In this document: one piece after another, positions 1-10,945 of the stretch
Numbering within the stretch: position 1 is the stretch's first letter
Layout: each line of letters begins with the position of its first letter
From: Methanobacteriales archaeon HGW-Methanobacteriales-1
GTDB lineage: Archaea; Methanobacteriota; Methanobacteria; Methanobacteriales; Methanobacteriaceae
Assembly (NCBI GenBank): GCA_002839705.1
Contig: PGYO01000003.1
Location: 62,001-126,000 of the forward strand
Direction: 5' to 3'
Length of the DNA: 64,000 nucleotides
The notes under the pieces: model-generated
The model's input: the letters and a program-made list of their open reading frames with translations, nothing else
Told to the model about the DNA's origin: nothing
The model's database searches: none
Program-made: the position numbers and the translations under genes

Positions 1-29
1 TTTTCTAAAAAAGTCTTTGAATCTTTCAA
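1..29 (-). CDS. 5' end of a gene running off the left edge
   Basis: Only the first nine codons are inside the window, starting from TTG at 29 (M-K-D-S-K-T-F-L-E). The support is an excellent ribosome binding site, GGAGGTGGG on the minus strand (complement of 34-42), a few bases before the TTG. Strong Shine-Dalgarno sites followed by TTG starts recur in this window (aIF1A, top6B, tfuA). The product cannot be identified from nine residues. Confidence 0.5.
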
Positions 30-327
30 TATCCCACCTCCATTTATTTTATCCAATTTAGGTATGAGATTTAATAAAAGTGATTTAAATAAATTAATAA
101 TTTCAGTTTTGGTAATTAATTAATTTTTATATAATTCGGAAATTGGATTTTTAATTATATATTATATAAAATATTTGGTTGTAATAATCCATCAAATAGT
201 TCTATTAATATAAAATGTAAATGAAATTTATTTTAGAGAGAATATTGGGAATTAAAAGACTTTAAGCATTTAAGGAATATAATTAGGCTATTTTTTAACA
301 TTTAATAATAAATTAGCCACTAAATAG
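30..327. other. AT-rich spacer
   Basis: Very AT-rich spacer between the edge gene and the 3' end of the MmgE/PrpD gene. Apart from the ribosome binding site at 34-42 I see no RNA gene, repeat or convincing ORF. It presumably holds the promoter of the edge gene. Confidence 0.5.
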
Positions 328-1764
328 TTATTTTTTAAAATCTATCATGAAATCTTTTACTTTAACTAAAGGTAATTCATCAATTGAATTTAGATTAAAT
401 GAATTAAAATCAGAATTTAACAAGTAAAATTTCGCAAAAATCTCCTGTTTGGTGAAAGGATTTTCAGGTTCTCCTTTAGGTAAAAATTTAGTCTTTTCTA
501 GAACCAAATTATTCCCTCCACCAGTAGTAGTATTGAGATTATAATTATTGAATCCATTAACCATTTGTAAGCCTTTTTCAAATTCAATTATAACTCTTGA
601 AGGTCTTTTTTGAGGTTGAAGATTATTTAATTCCTTACTAATCTGAATTTCAACTTTATCTGCAATTTTTAAGATTTTTTCCTTAAATTCCAGATTGTTT
701 TCAAACTCTTCAATATTTTCTAGTGTTAATTTTCCCTTAGTCAACACCATAGCCAGACTAATAGGTAAACTTTGGCGAACAGATTCTGCAGCCATAGGGC
801 AATAATTATCGTGTTCAGCTGCCGTTTTGTAGGTTTGAACGGTTATTTTCTTGATTTTTTGATTATCAATAGAAGAAATATTTATTTCATTCAAAATATC
901 TACTGCAGAGTCAATGGTAGAATGTAGATGCCTGCAAACAGGATATTTTTTTAAGTAAACATTTTGAATGTGAAATTGACCCAATTCCAAATTAATCTGA
1001 TTTGCTATTTTAATAGAATTCTCAAAAACTTCTTCTCCACCAAGAGCCTTGAAAAATCCTTCTTTGCCTTCCACTATGCTTTCAGCACCGGTGAATCCCT
1101 TTTGTGATAGAAGAGCAGATATCATCCCAGATTGAACTGCTCTACCTGCATGAAGGTGTTTACCCATGGTACCGGCGTGATCCGATTCTAGAAGACCTGA
1201 TGCTTGGGTTCCAGCCAGACCTAAAGCATTTATAGTTTTTTCAAAATCCAAATTCAGAATTTTAGATGATGCAGCAGCTGCAGCAAAGGTTCCTATAGTT
1301 CCAGTACTGTGAAACCCATTATTGCGGTGTGATGGATTAATTGCTTTTCCCAGTACTATAGCTACCTCATATCCTGCTACTATTGCTTCTAAGAATTCTT
1401 TTCCATTTTTATCTTTTTCTTCTGCCAGGGCCAGGGCCGCAGGAATCACAGTACAACCTGGATGCAGCTGAGCTAAACGATGCCCATCATCCAGATCCAG
1501 ACAATGAGCCGAAATCCCATTTAAAAACCCAGCATTGAGAGCATCTCCATTTTCATGGCCAATAATAGTTGATTTAAATTCAAAATTAAAACTTGAATGG
1601 AAATTAAGAACTTCAAAGGCAATTAAACTACTTTTCTCTTGAGAACCTCTAAGTGAAACACCTAAAAAATCCAAAAAACATAACTTGGCCTTTTCTATTG
1701 CTGAATCAGGTATATCTTCATATTTTAAAGAAACAATAAAATTTGCTAGTTCTTTAGTAATCAT
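328..1764 (-). CDS. MmgE/PrpD family protein
   Basis: A 478-residue protein with the full length and character of the MmgE/PrpD family (2-methylcitrate dehydratase, cis-aconitate decarboxylase and relatives). Seen directly: the CLDLDDGHR segment with a following HPG around residues 88-103, and the glycine-rich stretch around 150-200 typical of the helical domain. Family members are cytoplasmic and dehydrate or decarboxylate citrate-like acids. No methylcitrate synthase or methylisocitrate lyase lies nearby, so the substrate cannot be assigned. It stands alone between spacers. A complete methylcitrate cycle is not expected in a hydrogenotrophic methanogen, so another substrate is likely. Confidence 0.85.
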   Translation of the reverse strand: MITKELANFIVSLKYEDIPDSAIEKAKLCFLDFLGVSLRGSQEKSSLIAFEVLNFHSSFNFEFKSTIIGHENGDALNAGFLNGISAHCLDLDDGHRLAQLHPGCTVIPAALALAEEKDKNGKEFLEAIVAGYEVAIVLGKAINPSHRNNGFHSTGTIGTFAAAAASSKILNLDFEKTINALGLAGTQASGLLESDHAGTMGKHLHAGRAVQSGMISALLSQKGFTGAESIVEGKEGFFKALGGEEVFENSIKIANQINLELGQFHIQNVYLKKYPVCRHLHSTIDSAVDILNEINISSIDNQKIKKITVQTYKTAAEHDNYCPMAAESVRQSLPISLAMVLTKGKLTLENIEEFENNLEFKEKILKIADKVEIQISKELNNLQPQKRPSRVIIEFEKGLQMVNGFNNYNLNTTTGGGNNLVLEKTKFLPKGEPENPFTKQEIFAKFYLLNSDFNSFNLNSIDELPLVKVKDFMIDFKK

Positions 1765-1898
1765 TGATTAAACTACCTGCATGAGTAAATATAATTTTTA
1801 CTATATTTTATTGATTATAGATACATCACTGCTGTAAAAATTTAAAAATAAGTTGAAAATTTAAAAAAATAATCAAATGAAAGAAGAAGAAAAAAATA

Positions 1899-3197
1899 TT
1901 AATATATACAATCATATGATTTTTTAGCCATTCTAATCAATTGTTTAGATAAATGGCGTCGAGCGGATGGTGGAACTTCATAAAAACCTTTATCAATATC
2001 TCTTGGAATTTCAATTCGAAGTTTTTGGCCATCTCTCAATTTATTACCACATTTAATGCATTTAAATCCTTTACCTGCGCCGGCAGATTTCATTCGTTTA
2101 CCACAATCACATAATGGATTTTCTTCTTTAAAAAGTGGGGCTAGGCCCATTATTCTAATTTTTTCTATGTTCAAAGTCTCTTGAGCACCAATACCACCAT
2201 ATATTTCTACTTTATCACCAGGAATTAGTTTTTTAACAATATTTCTAAATCCTTTAGTAGGTTCATAGGCGGCACATTCTATTTCTTCAGAAGAATCCTC
2301 TAATGTAAAAAAGATATGGCCTCCTTCAATGACACGAGGGTTATCCTTTACTACACCATTTATAATATAACATGCAAACTGTTTCATATCCGAGATATTA
2401 CTGATTTTTTGAAGATGCATGTCCGTATGCTGATTGGTTTCGAAAATAAAATATCCTTCAAGAGGTTCCAGTGATTCAACTAAATTATGAGCCTCCAGAA
2501 CTGCTTCAGGACTTTCTCCCCTAATTCCATATAAAATAGGGCATGGAGTGTGTGGTTCAATGGCCATGTAGCCTTCATCAAGGTTATCAAAGGTTTGAGG
2601 ATATGTTTTTTCATTCATTAGGACCACAGATTCAGAATTGATCTTCCTGGGACTACCATAATTTTCAGGTAGCCGGTAGGCCAGTAATTCAAAGGTACTA
2701 TCCCTCAAATAACAACCTATGGCTGCTAGAGCTCCAATAATTCCCCTACCTTTTTTAAATTGATGAATTTCAGCATCAATATCCTGGGCCAGTTTTTCAG
2801 CTTCTTTAATGGTTAAAATTTCTTTTATTGCGCGAGTAGCAAATACTGGAAGTCGATTATCCATTACCATTTGCCCATTAATACTTCTTCCTTCGTAAAA
2901 TACCACACCAGGATTTGTATTTTCATTATCCATTTCTGATAGGTTTTTAACGGCATCTAAAATTATCTTTTTGGCCTCATCTTTTTTTGACTGAGAATCC
3001 ACGATTAATTTAAATGAAACCGCGCCATTGCCTCTGGTTTTAAATCTGGCAAATGGATTAAGTCTAATTAATCTAGGATAACCTGCAATCTCAAAACCAA
3101 AATCTTTAAGTCCATTGATAATTACAAAAGTTATATAAGTAGTGCACATTCCTTCTGGGGAATCTGTATCATCTATACCAACATATAATTCATTCAT
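1899..3197 (-). CDS. tiaS: tRNA(Ile2) 2-agmatinylcytidine synthetase TiaS
   Basis: TiaS attaches agmatine to C34 of the tRNA-Ile CAU anticodon so that it reads AUA, an essential archaeal modification. The N-terminus carries the diagnostic GIDDTDSPEGMCTTY segment; an OB-fold follows and a C-terminal zinc ribbon (CDCGK...CIKCG, about residues 365-390) is visible. Length (about 432 residues) matches the family. I prefer the ATG at 3197 to the GTG at 3206, because GGTGA (complement of 3203-3207) sits five bases before the ATG and the GTG lies inside it. The gene diverges from the HTH regulator with only 19 bp between the two start codons. Confidence 0.95.
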   Translation of the reverse strand: MNELYVGIDDTDSPEGMCTTYITFVIINGLKDFGFEIAGYPRLIRLNPFARFKTRGNGAVSFKLIVDSQSKKDEAKKIILDAVKNLSEMDNENTNPGVVFYEGRSINGQMVMDNRLPVFATRAIKEILTIKEAEKLAQDIDAEIHQFKKGRGIIGALAAIGCYLRDSTFELLAYRLPENYGSPRKINSESVVLMNEKTYPQTFDNLDEGYMAIEPHTPCPILYGIRGESPEAVLEAHNLVESLEPLEGYFIFETNQHTDMHLQKISNISDMKQFACYIINGVVKDNPRVIEGGHIFFTLEDSSEEIECAAYEPTKGFRNIVKKLIPGDKVEIYGGIGAQETLNIEKIRIMGLAPLFKEENPLCDCGKRMKSAGAGKGFKCIKCGNKLRDGQKLRIEIPRDIDKGFYEVPPSARRHLSKQLIRMAKKSYDCIY

Positions 3198-3203
3198 CGA
3201 TTT

Positions 3204-3211
3204 CACCGGTG
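3204..3211. promoter_or_regulatory. Palindromic CACCGGTG giving a ribosome binding site on both strands
   Basis: CACCGGTG is a perfect palindrome between the divergent starts of tiaS (ATG at 3197, minus) and the HTH regulator (ATG at 3217, plus). On the minus strand it supplies GGTGA five bases before the tiaS ATG. On the plus strand it supplies GGTG five bases before the regulator ATG. A TATA-like stretch at about 3182-3189, inside the 5' end of tiaS, is in place to serve the plus-strand gene. Confidence 0.6.
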
Positions 3212-3216
3212 CTTTT

Positions 3217-4224
3217 ATGACTAATGTAAAACGAGGCCACGTCCTTCAAGAAATTAACGAACTTCTAGCCAATAATGGATTTGAAACTTCCCATATTTAT
3301 GAGAGAAGTTGCTTTGACATGGTTGCTCGAAGAAAGTTATTGCTCTTACTATTAAAAGTTTTAGTTAATATAGATGGAATAAATGGCGTCCAGGCCCAGG
3401 AAATAAGAAAGATATCACACAGTTTTATGGCCTCCCCCTTGATTGTAGGCCTTAAATCAAAAAGTGAGCACCTGGAAGAAGATGTGGTGTATGAAAGGCA
3501 TGGCATACCAGTTATTGGTCTGGAAACCCTTAAAAACATGATTATTGAGGGAGAATATCCTGAAATTCTGGCAGATCGTGGTGGATATTATGTCCAGATA
3601 AATGGAGAAGTTTTAAAAGAAGTTCGTGAAGATTATAATCTTTCTCTAAAAGATTTAGCTGATTTGGCCCATGTATCAAGGGAAACCATTTATAAATACG
3701 AACATGGAATTGTAAGGGCCTGTCCTGAAACCGCCATGATGTTGGAAGACATTTTGAATCTTAAAATCACCCTTTCTATTGATTTATTTAAGGTCCCAGA
3801 TTCATTAAAAGAATTAAATATTGGCAAATCAAATGAATCTCCATTGAATGATAATAAAATTAATATGAATAAATTTCAACCTCAAAAACTGGTTGAGTTG
3901 GGTTTTGGTATTATTCCCACCCAGAAAACTCCCTTTGATGCTTTGGCCAAACTGGAGACCAATAATAAGATTTCAAAAAATGTTGAAACTCCACTCATAA
4001 CCAATTTAGAAAAAAATCGAAAACAAAGAACTCTAAAAAAGATGGCCATAACTTTAAAAGATCTTTCACTTATTACCGGATCCAGTTCTGTTTTTATATT
4101 AGATAATGAGAAAATTAAGGAATCCTTGGATGGGATACCCGTGGTCCATGGCTGGGAAATGGGAGAAATTGAAACTCCTGCCGAGTTTTTAAAGATGATT
4201 AAAGAAAGAAAAGAATGTAATTAA
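3217..4224 (+). CDS. HTH-type transcriptional regulator, conserved archaeal family
   Basis: Cytoplasmic DNA-binding protein of about 335 residues. An N-terminal domain resembles archaeal Holliday-junction/restriction-nuclease-like folds (conserved region about residues 1-110). A Cro/C1-type helix-turn-helix follows around residues 130-180 (LSLKDLADLAHVSRETIYKYE), then a variable linker and a conserved C-terminal segment ending near GWEMGEIETPAEFL. This layout is that of the widespread but uncharacterised archaeal HTH regulator family often found beside tiaS. The reading frame is open upstream to 3142, but that would run into tiaS; the ATG at 3217 has GGTG five bases upstream. Its targets are unknown. 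Confidence 0.88.
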   Translation: MTNVKRGHVLQEINELLANNGFETSHIYERSCFDMVARRKLLLLLLKVLVNIDGINGVQAQEIRKISHSFMASPLIVGLKSKSEHLEEDVVYERHGIPVIGLETLKNMIIEGEYPEILADRGGYYVQINGEVLKEVREDYNLSLKDLADLAHVSRETIYKYEHGIVRACPETAMMLEDILNLKITLSIDLFKVPDSLKELNIGKSNESPLNDNKINMNKFQPQKLVELGFGIIPTQKTPFDALAKLETNNKISKNVETPLITNLEKNRKQRTLKKMAITLKDLSLITGSSSVFILDNEKIKESLDGIPVVHGWEMGEIETPAEFLKMIKERKECN

Positions 4225-4354
4225 ATCTCAGAATTTATTATTTTAAATTTTCTATTAAATAAATATCATCATTTAATTTTTATTAACATTATTAGACTAA
4301 TTTTAATCTATTTTAGATAATATCAATTAATAACAGTTTAAATCTTATTACATA

Positions 4355-4873
4355 TTAGATAAATTCATCAAATTCAGGAGCGAGCTTAACCATTCCTTGA
4401 ATATTATCTAAATATCCTGGAACAATTTCATAGACCATGAACGCCTCATCAGGAGCAGGAAATGGTAATTCTAAACCTTTTTCTCGAGCAGAAGAAAACC
4501 CAAATCGTGGATAATACTCAGGATGACCAACAACCACAATCGTTTTATATCCTAAAGATTTACAATTTTTAATTCCTTCCTTAATTAAACCAGATCCGAT
4601 TCCTTGTCGCTGAAAATTCGGCTTAACCGCAAGAGGTGCCAGGGAAAGAGCAACAAAATCATCCTTTTGGGACTCTATAATTAATTTGGTGAATAATATA
4701 TGTCCCACAACTTCCCCATCTTTCTCAGCCACTATAGAAAGTCCATTTACATAGCTTTCAGAATCTCTGAGCATGTCAACCAGACGAGCCTCATTATCTT
4801 CAGGAAATGCGAGTTGGTTAGTTTCAAAAATTGCGTCATGATCCATATCTTTTTCTGGACGATATTTTATCAT
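4355..4873 (-). CDS. GNAT family N-acetyltransferase (YhbS-like)
   Basis: A 172-residue GNAT acetyltransferase. The acetyl-CoA binding loop is visible as QRQGIGSGLI near residues 89-98, preceded by the strand LAPLAVKPNFQ and followed by VVVGHPEYYPRFGF, which is characteristic of the YhbS/COG3153 subgroup. The acceptor is unknown; members act on small molecules or proteins. It stands alone, with its own AT-rich upstream region. Confidence 0.88.
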   Translation of the reverse strand: MIKYRPEKDMDHDAIFETNQLAFPEDNEARLVDMLRDSESYVNGLSIVAEKDGEVVGHILFTKLIIESQKDDFVALSLAPLAVKPNFQRQGIGSGLIKEGIKNCKSLGYKTIVVVGHPEYYPRFGFSSAREKGLELPFPAPDEAFMVYEIVPGYLDNIQGMVKLAPEFDEFI

Positions 4874-4945
4874 TTATAGCCCCCTTAAAATTGAATATAT
4901 ATTCTAATAGTTTCTTTATTATAAATTTAACGTTTATTATCCAGA

Positions 4946-5695
4946 TTATTTGTTAAAAAGCAAATTAAATGTTTCTTCAGCTTCTTTTTCTGATGCGACA
5001 CCCAGCGTAACCATATCCACATAGTTCAGAGTTTTAAGGAAATCCATAGCCTCTTCAGGATTTAAAATTCCAACTGCTAGGATCTTATTAGCTATGACTA
5101 CTTTATCCAGTTTTTTAAGTAATTCTGCTAGTTCGGCCCGTTCTTCATGCATGAAAACTGGATAATCCATCATATAGCCCAATTTGTTAACTGGAATCAT
5201 ATAAATGTCAAATAAATCCTTAATATCTGAATCAACGAGTTTAGGAGTGGTTTCCTTAGGTAAAGCTGTGATAAGACCAGATACCACGTTTTCATCATTT
5301 ATTTTATTCAATGATTCTTCAATAAAATCAATATCTGATTTATCAGTTACCCATTCATCTAAAAGCATCATACTAGCTTGCAAGCTTGATAAAAGTTGAA
5401 TATCTTCTTCTAAATTATCTTTTCTAACTGTGCCCCATATATCAAATTTTATTCCTTCATCTTGGGCCAATTTTAAAGCCTTGATTACCGGTTCTTCTGG
5501 AATTAACTGAATGGCTTGAACACCAATTTCATGAGATTTTTTCATGATGTTTAGAATGTTTTGGGGATTGTTAGAAAAGTCCAATTGATATAAACGGGCT
5601 CTGTGGCCAAAATAATGCATTCCAATGAAAGGAGCAGTCCCCAGAGAAGTTTGAGGTATTTTTTTGTCTTTTATTTTAATATGATCGTTGAACAT
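4946..5695 (-). CDS. Conserved TIM-barrel protein, aldo/keto-reductase-like
   Basis: A 249-residue soluble protein I recognise only at fold level. Alternating strands and helices (SLGTAPFIGMHYFG at the start, IWGTVRK, MMLLDEW, LITALPKE, YMIPVNKLG, VVIANKILAVG, MVTLGVAS at the end) look like an eight-stranded barrel with weak resemblance to aldo/keto reductases. The usual AKR catalytic Asp-Tyr-Lys-His set is not clear, so I do not assign NADPH-dependent reductase activity. It lies between a GNAT gene and a YbjQ-like gene in the same direction but with gaps of 70-120 bp, so an operon is uncertain. Confidence 0.6.
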   Translation of the reverse strand: MFNDHIKIKDKKIPQTSLGTAPFIGMHYFGHRARLYQLDFSNNPQNILNIMKKSHEIGVQAIQLIPEEPVIKALKLAQDEGIKFDIWGTVRKDNLEEDIQLLSSLQASMMLLDEWVTDKSDIDFIEESLNKINDENVVSGLITALPKETTPKLVDSDIKDLFDIYMIPVNKLGYMMDYPVFMHEERAELAELLKKLDKVVIANKILAVGILNPEEAMDFLKTLNYVDMVTLGVASEKEAEETFNLLFNK

Positions 5696-5812
5696 GATTT
5701 TCCCAAAAAATTGATTAATAAAAGATACTCTTAAAAATAGATTATTTAAGATTTATTTAAAATAATAAATTAAAATAAGTTTTAAATTGATATAGTCCCA
5801 AAAAGGATATTT

Positions 5813-6148
5813 TTACTTCTTCTCAGCAATAACTGCAGTGCCATAAGCTAAAATTTCCTGCATTACATTGGAAATCTCATCAGAGTCAAAACGAACACTT
5901 ATTACTGCATTTGCACCTAATTCTTCTGCATGTGTAATCATTCTATTTAGGGCCTCATTTCTAGACTCTTCCATCATTTTAACATATTCTTTTATTTCCC
6001 CACCAAACATGGACCTAATTCCGGCCCCAACTTGGCCCCCTAGTCCTCTGCTTCTCACCGTAAGACCGTATACAAATCCTTTAGTTTCTAAAATTTCAAA
6101 TCCTGGCACGTGATTAGCACTGGACACAATAAATTCTTCAGTTCTCAA
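5813..6148 (-). CDS. YbjQ/UPF0145 family protein
   Basis: A 111-residue protein of the YbjQ family (also called heavy-metal-binding domain). Typical features are the N-terminal VPGFEILETKGFVYGLTVRSRG, the MMEESRNEALNRMITHAEELGANAV helix and the C-terminal YGTAVIAEK. Family members form small oligomers; the biochemical role is not established. It appears monocistronic. Confidence 0.9.
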   Translation of the reverse strand: MRTEEFIVSSANHVPGFEILETKGFVYGLTVRSRGLGGQVGAGIRSMFGGEIKEYVKMMEESRNEALNRMITHAEELGANAVISVRFDSDEISNVMQEILAYGTAVIAEKK

Positions 6149-6415
6149 TTTTATTCCTCCCTAATAATTTTTTAAATTGAATTTTGAATTAAAAACATTT
6201 TATTTTTTTTAATAACCTTATTTTAATCTTCCTCAGTTATTTATTAGTATTTAATTTACATTATAATTCTTTAGGCCTAAATTTTTATTAAATTTTATTA
6301 TATTGACCTCCTACTAAATCATTGAATTTAATGATTATCCTACATTCAGTCACCATATTTAAATGCAGTCTAAACCAAACAAATTGTAAGAGAATAAATT
6401 ATTAATGGTGAAATT

Positions 6416-7996
6416 ATGGATCAAATGAAAGTAATCATTGCGGATTCAATTAATGAAAAAGGAATTTCTGATCTTGAAGAAGTTGCTGAAGTATTAGTTG
6501 ATACCAGCATTACACCAGAAGAACTGGTTAAAGTTATTAAAGATTTCAACGCTATTGTAGTAAGAAGTAGAACTAAAGTAACCCGTGAGGTAATTGAAAA
6601 CGCCCCAAAGCTCAAGATAATTGCTCGAGCAGGAGTAGGTGTGGACAATGTGGATGTAGAAGCCGCTACAGAAAAGGGAATTATGGTAGTGAATGCTCCA
6701 GAATCCACATCTATTACGGTGGCCGAGCAGACCATGGGATTAATGCTTTCCCTATCTAGAAAGATTTCCATTGCGGATAAATCTGTTAAAGCAGGCAAAT
6801 GGGAAAAAAGTAGATTCATGGGATTAGAACTCAACAACAAAACTCTGGGAATTATTGGTATGGGTCGGATTGGATCTCAAGTTGTTATAAGGTCCAAAGC
6901 ATTTGGAATGGATGCCATGGTATACGACCCATATATCAGTGAAGAAGTGGCCAAAGACCTGGGAGTAGAAGTAGTGGGCCTGGAAACCATCTTTAAAGAA
7001 TCAGATGTTATAAGCATTCACGTACCTTTAACCCCTGAAACCAAACATATAGTTTCTACCGAGGCCTTTGAAATGATGAAAGATAGTTCTTTCATAATTA
7101 ACTGTGCCCGGGGTGGGATAATTGATGAAGACGCCCTTTATGTCGCCTTAACTGAAAACAAAATTGGTGGTGCTGCTCTGGACGTATTTGAAAATGAACC
7201 TCCAGAAGGAAGCCCCCTTTTAGGACTGGATAACATTGTAGTTACACCCCACATTGGAGCTTCAACTGCCGAAGCACAGCGAGACGCTGCTTTAATAGTA
7301 GCCAATGAGATTATAGAAGTTTTCAAAGGTGGATCAGCTCGAAATGTTTTAAATATGCCTGTTCTTGATTCTAAAACTTACACTGGATTAAAACCTTATC
7401 TTAACCTGGCTGAAAAACTGGGAAGTTTTGTAGTACAGGCCGCTCCAGGAAATATACATGAAATGAATGTCACCTATTGCGGCGAACTGGCAGATATGCC
7501 TAAAAAGGACATTTTAACCAGAACCATACTCCAGGGGATTTTAAATCCTATTTTGAATGAACCGGTGAATATGATTAATGCTCCATCCATTGCTAAAAGG
7601 AGAGGCTTGGTAATTACAGAAGGTAAGCGGTCTGAATCTGAAGGATACCGCTGCATTATTGTATTACATGTTAAAACAGATGCAGGCGATTATCTAGTAG
7701 AAGGAACCTATGTTGATGAACCTAAAATAATTAAAATCAACAATTACTGGGTAGATGTCAAACCAGAAGGAACCATGTTCATTGCCAAGTATCAAGATTT
7801 ACCTGGAACAATCGGTGCCATTGGAACAAAACTGGGCGAATATGGAATAAATATTGCTACCATGCAAGTTGGACGCCAAGAAGTCGGTGGAGAAGCAGTT
7901 ATGGTACTTAAAGTGGACCAAACCGTTCCTGAAGATGTAATAAAGGAAGTTACTAAACTAGAACATGTTGAAGATGCTGTTTCCATGTATCTTTAA
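6416..7996 (+). CDS. serA: D-3-phosphoglycerate dehydrogenase
   Basis: Cytoplasmic enzyme oxidising 3-phosphoglycerate to 3-phosphohydroxypyruvate, the first step of serine biosynthesis. The 526 residues match the long form: the catalytic/NAD domain (Rossmann motif GMGRIG near residue 147, CARGGIIDE, and HIGAST with the catalytic His near residue 280), then an intervening regulatory domain, then a C-terminal ACT domain ([23 protein letters not shown]) that usually gives serine feedback inhibition. The ATG at 6416 has GGTGA upstream; an in-frame ATG at 6425 is a less likely start. A spacer of more than 250 bp upstream suggests its own promoter. Confidence 0.97.
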   Translation: MDQMKVIIADSINEKGISDLEEVAEVLVDTSITPEELVKVIKDFNAIVVRSRTKVTREVIENAPKLKIIARAGVGVDNVDVEAATEKGIMVVNAPESTSITVAEQTMGLMLSLSRKISIADKSVKAGKWEKSRFMGLELNNKTLGIIGMGRIGSQVVIRSKAFGMDAMVYDPYISEEVAKDLGVEVVGLETIFKESDVISIHVPLTPETKHIVSTEAFEMMKDSSFIINCARGGIIDEDALYVALTENKIGGAALDVFENEPPEGSPLLGLDNIVVTPHIGASTAEAQRDAALIVANEIIEVFKGGSARNVLNMPVLDSKTYTGLKPYLNLAEKLGSFVVQAAPGNIHEMNVTYCGELADMPKKDILTRTILQGILNPILNEPVNMINAPSIAKRRGLVITEGKRSESEGYRCIIVLHVKTDAGDYLVEGTYVDEPKIIKINNYWVDVKPEGTMFIAKYQDLPGTIGAIGTKLGEYGINIATMQVGRQEVGGEAVMVLKVDQTVPEDVIKEVTKLEHVEDAVSMYL

Positions 7997-8127
7997 TATT
8001 TTCAATATATTTTTATTTTAAAAATAACTCTTATTTTAATAAGTATATCGTAAACTCATTTTTAAAAGTTAATAGTTTAAATAAAAATAATTTGATTTAA
8101 TAATTTGATTTTATTATATTATTTTAA

Positions 8128-8562
8128 TCAATTAATTATATTAAAATCAGTCCTTTCACCAAATGAGTTATAAGAAGCAATATTTTCCACATTATATGGC
8201 TCGGCAATAATCATATGAAAAAGGCCATTTTTTGCAAAGAAATGGAAATCCGCCTGAGAGGGCTGGTTGCTGTAACCTGGATGGGAATGGACCGAACCTA
8301 TAGACCCCGACATTGGTGGAAGCATGAATATTTTCATTACTGCTCCTTCAGAAGATGTTTCTCCTGGAAGGAAAATTAGGCCATCTATATGGAGAACTGA
8401 ATCTTTTATTTTACCCTGGAGAAGGGCTACAAACTCATTAGGATAAGATTCTTTGGAAATTTCCATAATTTCATCCAGAACTTCAGAATCAATATTCACC
8501 GCTTCATATTTCTGCTTGTCATTGCCCAGTAAATAACTAATAAAATTGTCCAGTCTGCTCAT
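8128..8562 (-). CDS. JAMM/MPN+ metalloprotease (Mov34/PAD-1 family)
   Basis: A 144-residue protein with an intact JAMM zinc motif: HSHPGYSNQPSQAD around residues 91-104 (His-x-His, Ser and Asp ligands) and an upstream Glu in the EFVALLQG strand. JAMM proteins are zinc isopeptidases; archaeal members remove ubiquitin-like SAMP proteins or cleave MoaD/ThiS-like fusions. No SAMP or ubiquitin-like gene is adjacent, so the substrate is open. Its size fits the single-domain archaeal form. Confidence 0.9.
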   Translation of the reverse strand: MSRLDNFISYLLGNDKQKYEAVNIDSEVLDEIMEISKESYPNEFVALLQGKIKDSVLHIDGLIFLPGETSSEGAVMKIFMLPPMSGSIGSVHSHPGYSNQPSQADFHFFAKNGLFHMIIAEPYNVENIASYNSFGERTDFNIIN

Positions 8563-8696
8563 TTTTTCATCCTTGAATTAAAATAAAAATATTTATAATT
8601 AATTTACAATTTGATTAACCGTAAATTATCAGCTAATAAGATGTATTATTCAATCTCACAATTAATTAAGCATATATTTCTATTTAAAAAGATTGA

Positions 8697-9518
<822 letters not shown>

Positions 9519-9603
9519 AAAACTAACATCCACCAATTTAATTAAATATTTACCTATAAATTCTCGTAAAATTAACAAAAACGGATTTAAGTCAACGATT
9601 TAA

Positions 9604-10368
9604 CTAAGTTCCTACAATAAAATGTTCATTTAAACTTTTAAGCAGTTTAATAGCAGAATATGCAGCTAGAACGCTGGTTTTAGGATTCACTGCACATCGA
9701 ATATTTTTAGTGGTGGTTCTAAACTCACCAAAGTCTCCTTCTACTAGAACCTCATGAACATTACGATCCACCGCAGGATCGGCTATGATTTCCACATCCA
9801 CATCCATGCCACAAGCAATACTTAATGCAGCTGCGACATTGATGTTTACTGGAAATTTTTTAACTGCTTCTGATGCTTTACCCTTGTAAAGAGTTTCTTT
9901 TTCAGATATATCAATTCCCAGTGATTTAGGTGGTTTTCTAGTAGTCAATGTAGCTTTTCTAATGGTTCCGATTGATGCTGCTTTGATTCCATCTAAGCCT
10001 ACAATGGCACCGGATGGGGCATAAATCTTTACATTATTCTCTTTAGCCAGATTTTCAAGATTATCTTTTACATCAGAATCCATCAAGGCCCCAATACTCA
10101 TTATTATAACATTTTTACCCTTTTTCAATATTTGAGGAACGACCTCAGCCACAGCTTGTGGGGCCGCTGCTTCAATAACCAGATCCACATAATCCAGCAT
10201 ATCTTCAATTTTTAAAACAGCCCTTCCGTCCAGTTGAGAAGCAAGATTTTCAGCCCTTTCCACATCTCGGTCATAAAAATATTTGAGTTCGACACCCAGT
10301 TTTCCTTCCAAAGCATAATTAGTAATAATATTAGCTATGGCTCCGCATCCTACTATTCCAACAATCAT
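9604..10368 (-). CDS. nadX: L-aspartate dehydrogenase
   Basis: Oxidises L-aspartate to iminoaspartate with NAD(P), the first step of NAD biosynthesis in archaea that lack aspartate oxidase. The 254 residues match the family. The N-terminal Rossmann motif [10 protein letters not shown] is at residues 3-12. The family segments [39 protein letters not shown] and [11 protein letters not shown] (region of the catalytic His) are present. Its partner quinolinate synthase is not in the window. It lies 85 bp upstream of the Thg1-like start on the same strand. Confidence 0.93.
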   Translation of the reverse strand: MIVGIVGCGAIANIITNYALEGKLGVELKYFYDRDVERAENLASQLDGRAVLKIEDMLDYVDLVIEAAAPQAVAEVVPQILKKGKNVIIMSIGALMDSDVKDNLENLAKENNVKIYAPSGAIVGLDGIKAASIGTIRKATLTTRKPPKSLGIDISEKETLYKGKASEAVKKFPVNINVAAALSIACGMDVDVEIIADPAVDRNVHEVLVEGDFGEFRTTTKNIRCAVNPKTSVLAAYSAIKLLKSLNEHFIVGT

Positions 10369-10621
10369 TGAATAACCTTGTGATTTAATAAAAGAATGAT
10401 TTTCTTATTAAATAGAATTTTAATCTAATTATATAATAATATTTTAAAAGTATAATATTTAAAACTCATCTTAAAAAATTTATGCAGTTACTACCATTTA
10501 ACTGCTATTAATGCGTAATTAACTGATAAATAGTATGTACCTAAATTTACTTAAATAAATAAAAAAAAGATTATTAAACTTCAATTTAAGTTCAAGAGAA
10601 CTAAAAAAGATTATATGAATA

Positions 10622-10945
10622 TTATGGAGAAATCGGAGCTTTTTCAGCGGGCAAATCTGGAGTTATAATCAATATATCTCCTACTGCTTGAACCCGATCA
10701 TAAGCAATGTCCATTACCCCTTCTTCTTTAAGAGGCCTGATTTCATCAGCTTCTGGAACCATTCTTATGCTGGTTTTTATAACTTCTTTAAGCCCTACGT
10801 TCTTTTTGTCTGGGCTCATGGCTCTAACTTTAAGATTGGAAACTCTGCCCTTTTTAATGTTGAGAACCACATCTTGAACTCTTCCCACGTACTTTCCCCT
10901 AATTGTATATATGTCTAGACCATAAAGATTGGACAATTCGACCAT
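10622..10945 (-). CDS. PRC-barrel domain protein
   Basis: A 107-residue protein dominated by one PRC barrel: LYGLDIYTIRGKYVGRVQDVVLNIKKGRVSNL (written here in family order, about residues 6-38), then GDILII near the end. Short archaeal PRC-barrel proteins of this size are common. They resemble the RimM C-terminal and photosynthetic reaction-centre H domains, but their role is not established. Single gene with spacers on both sides. Confidence 0.85.
   Translation of the reverse strand: MVELSNLYGLDIYTIRGKYVGRVQDVVLNIKKGRVSNLKVRAMSPDKKNVGLKEVIKTSIRMVPEADEIRPLKEEGVMDIAYDRVQAVGDILIITPDLPAEKAPISP

Noticed and set aside
3142-3216. N-terminal extension of the HTH regulator
   Set aside because: It would be coded antisense to tiaS and lacks a ribosome site; the ATG at 3217 has GGTG at the right distance.
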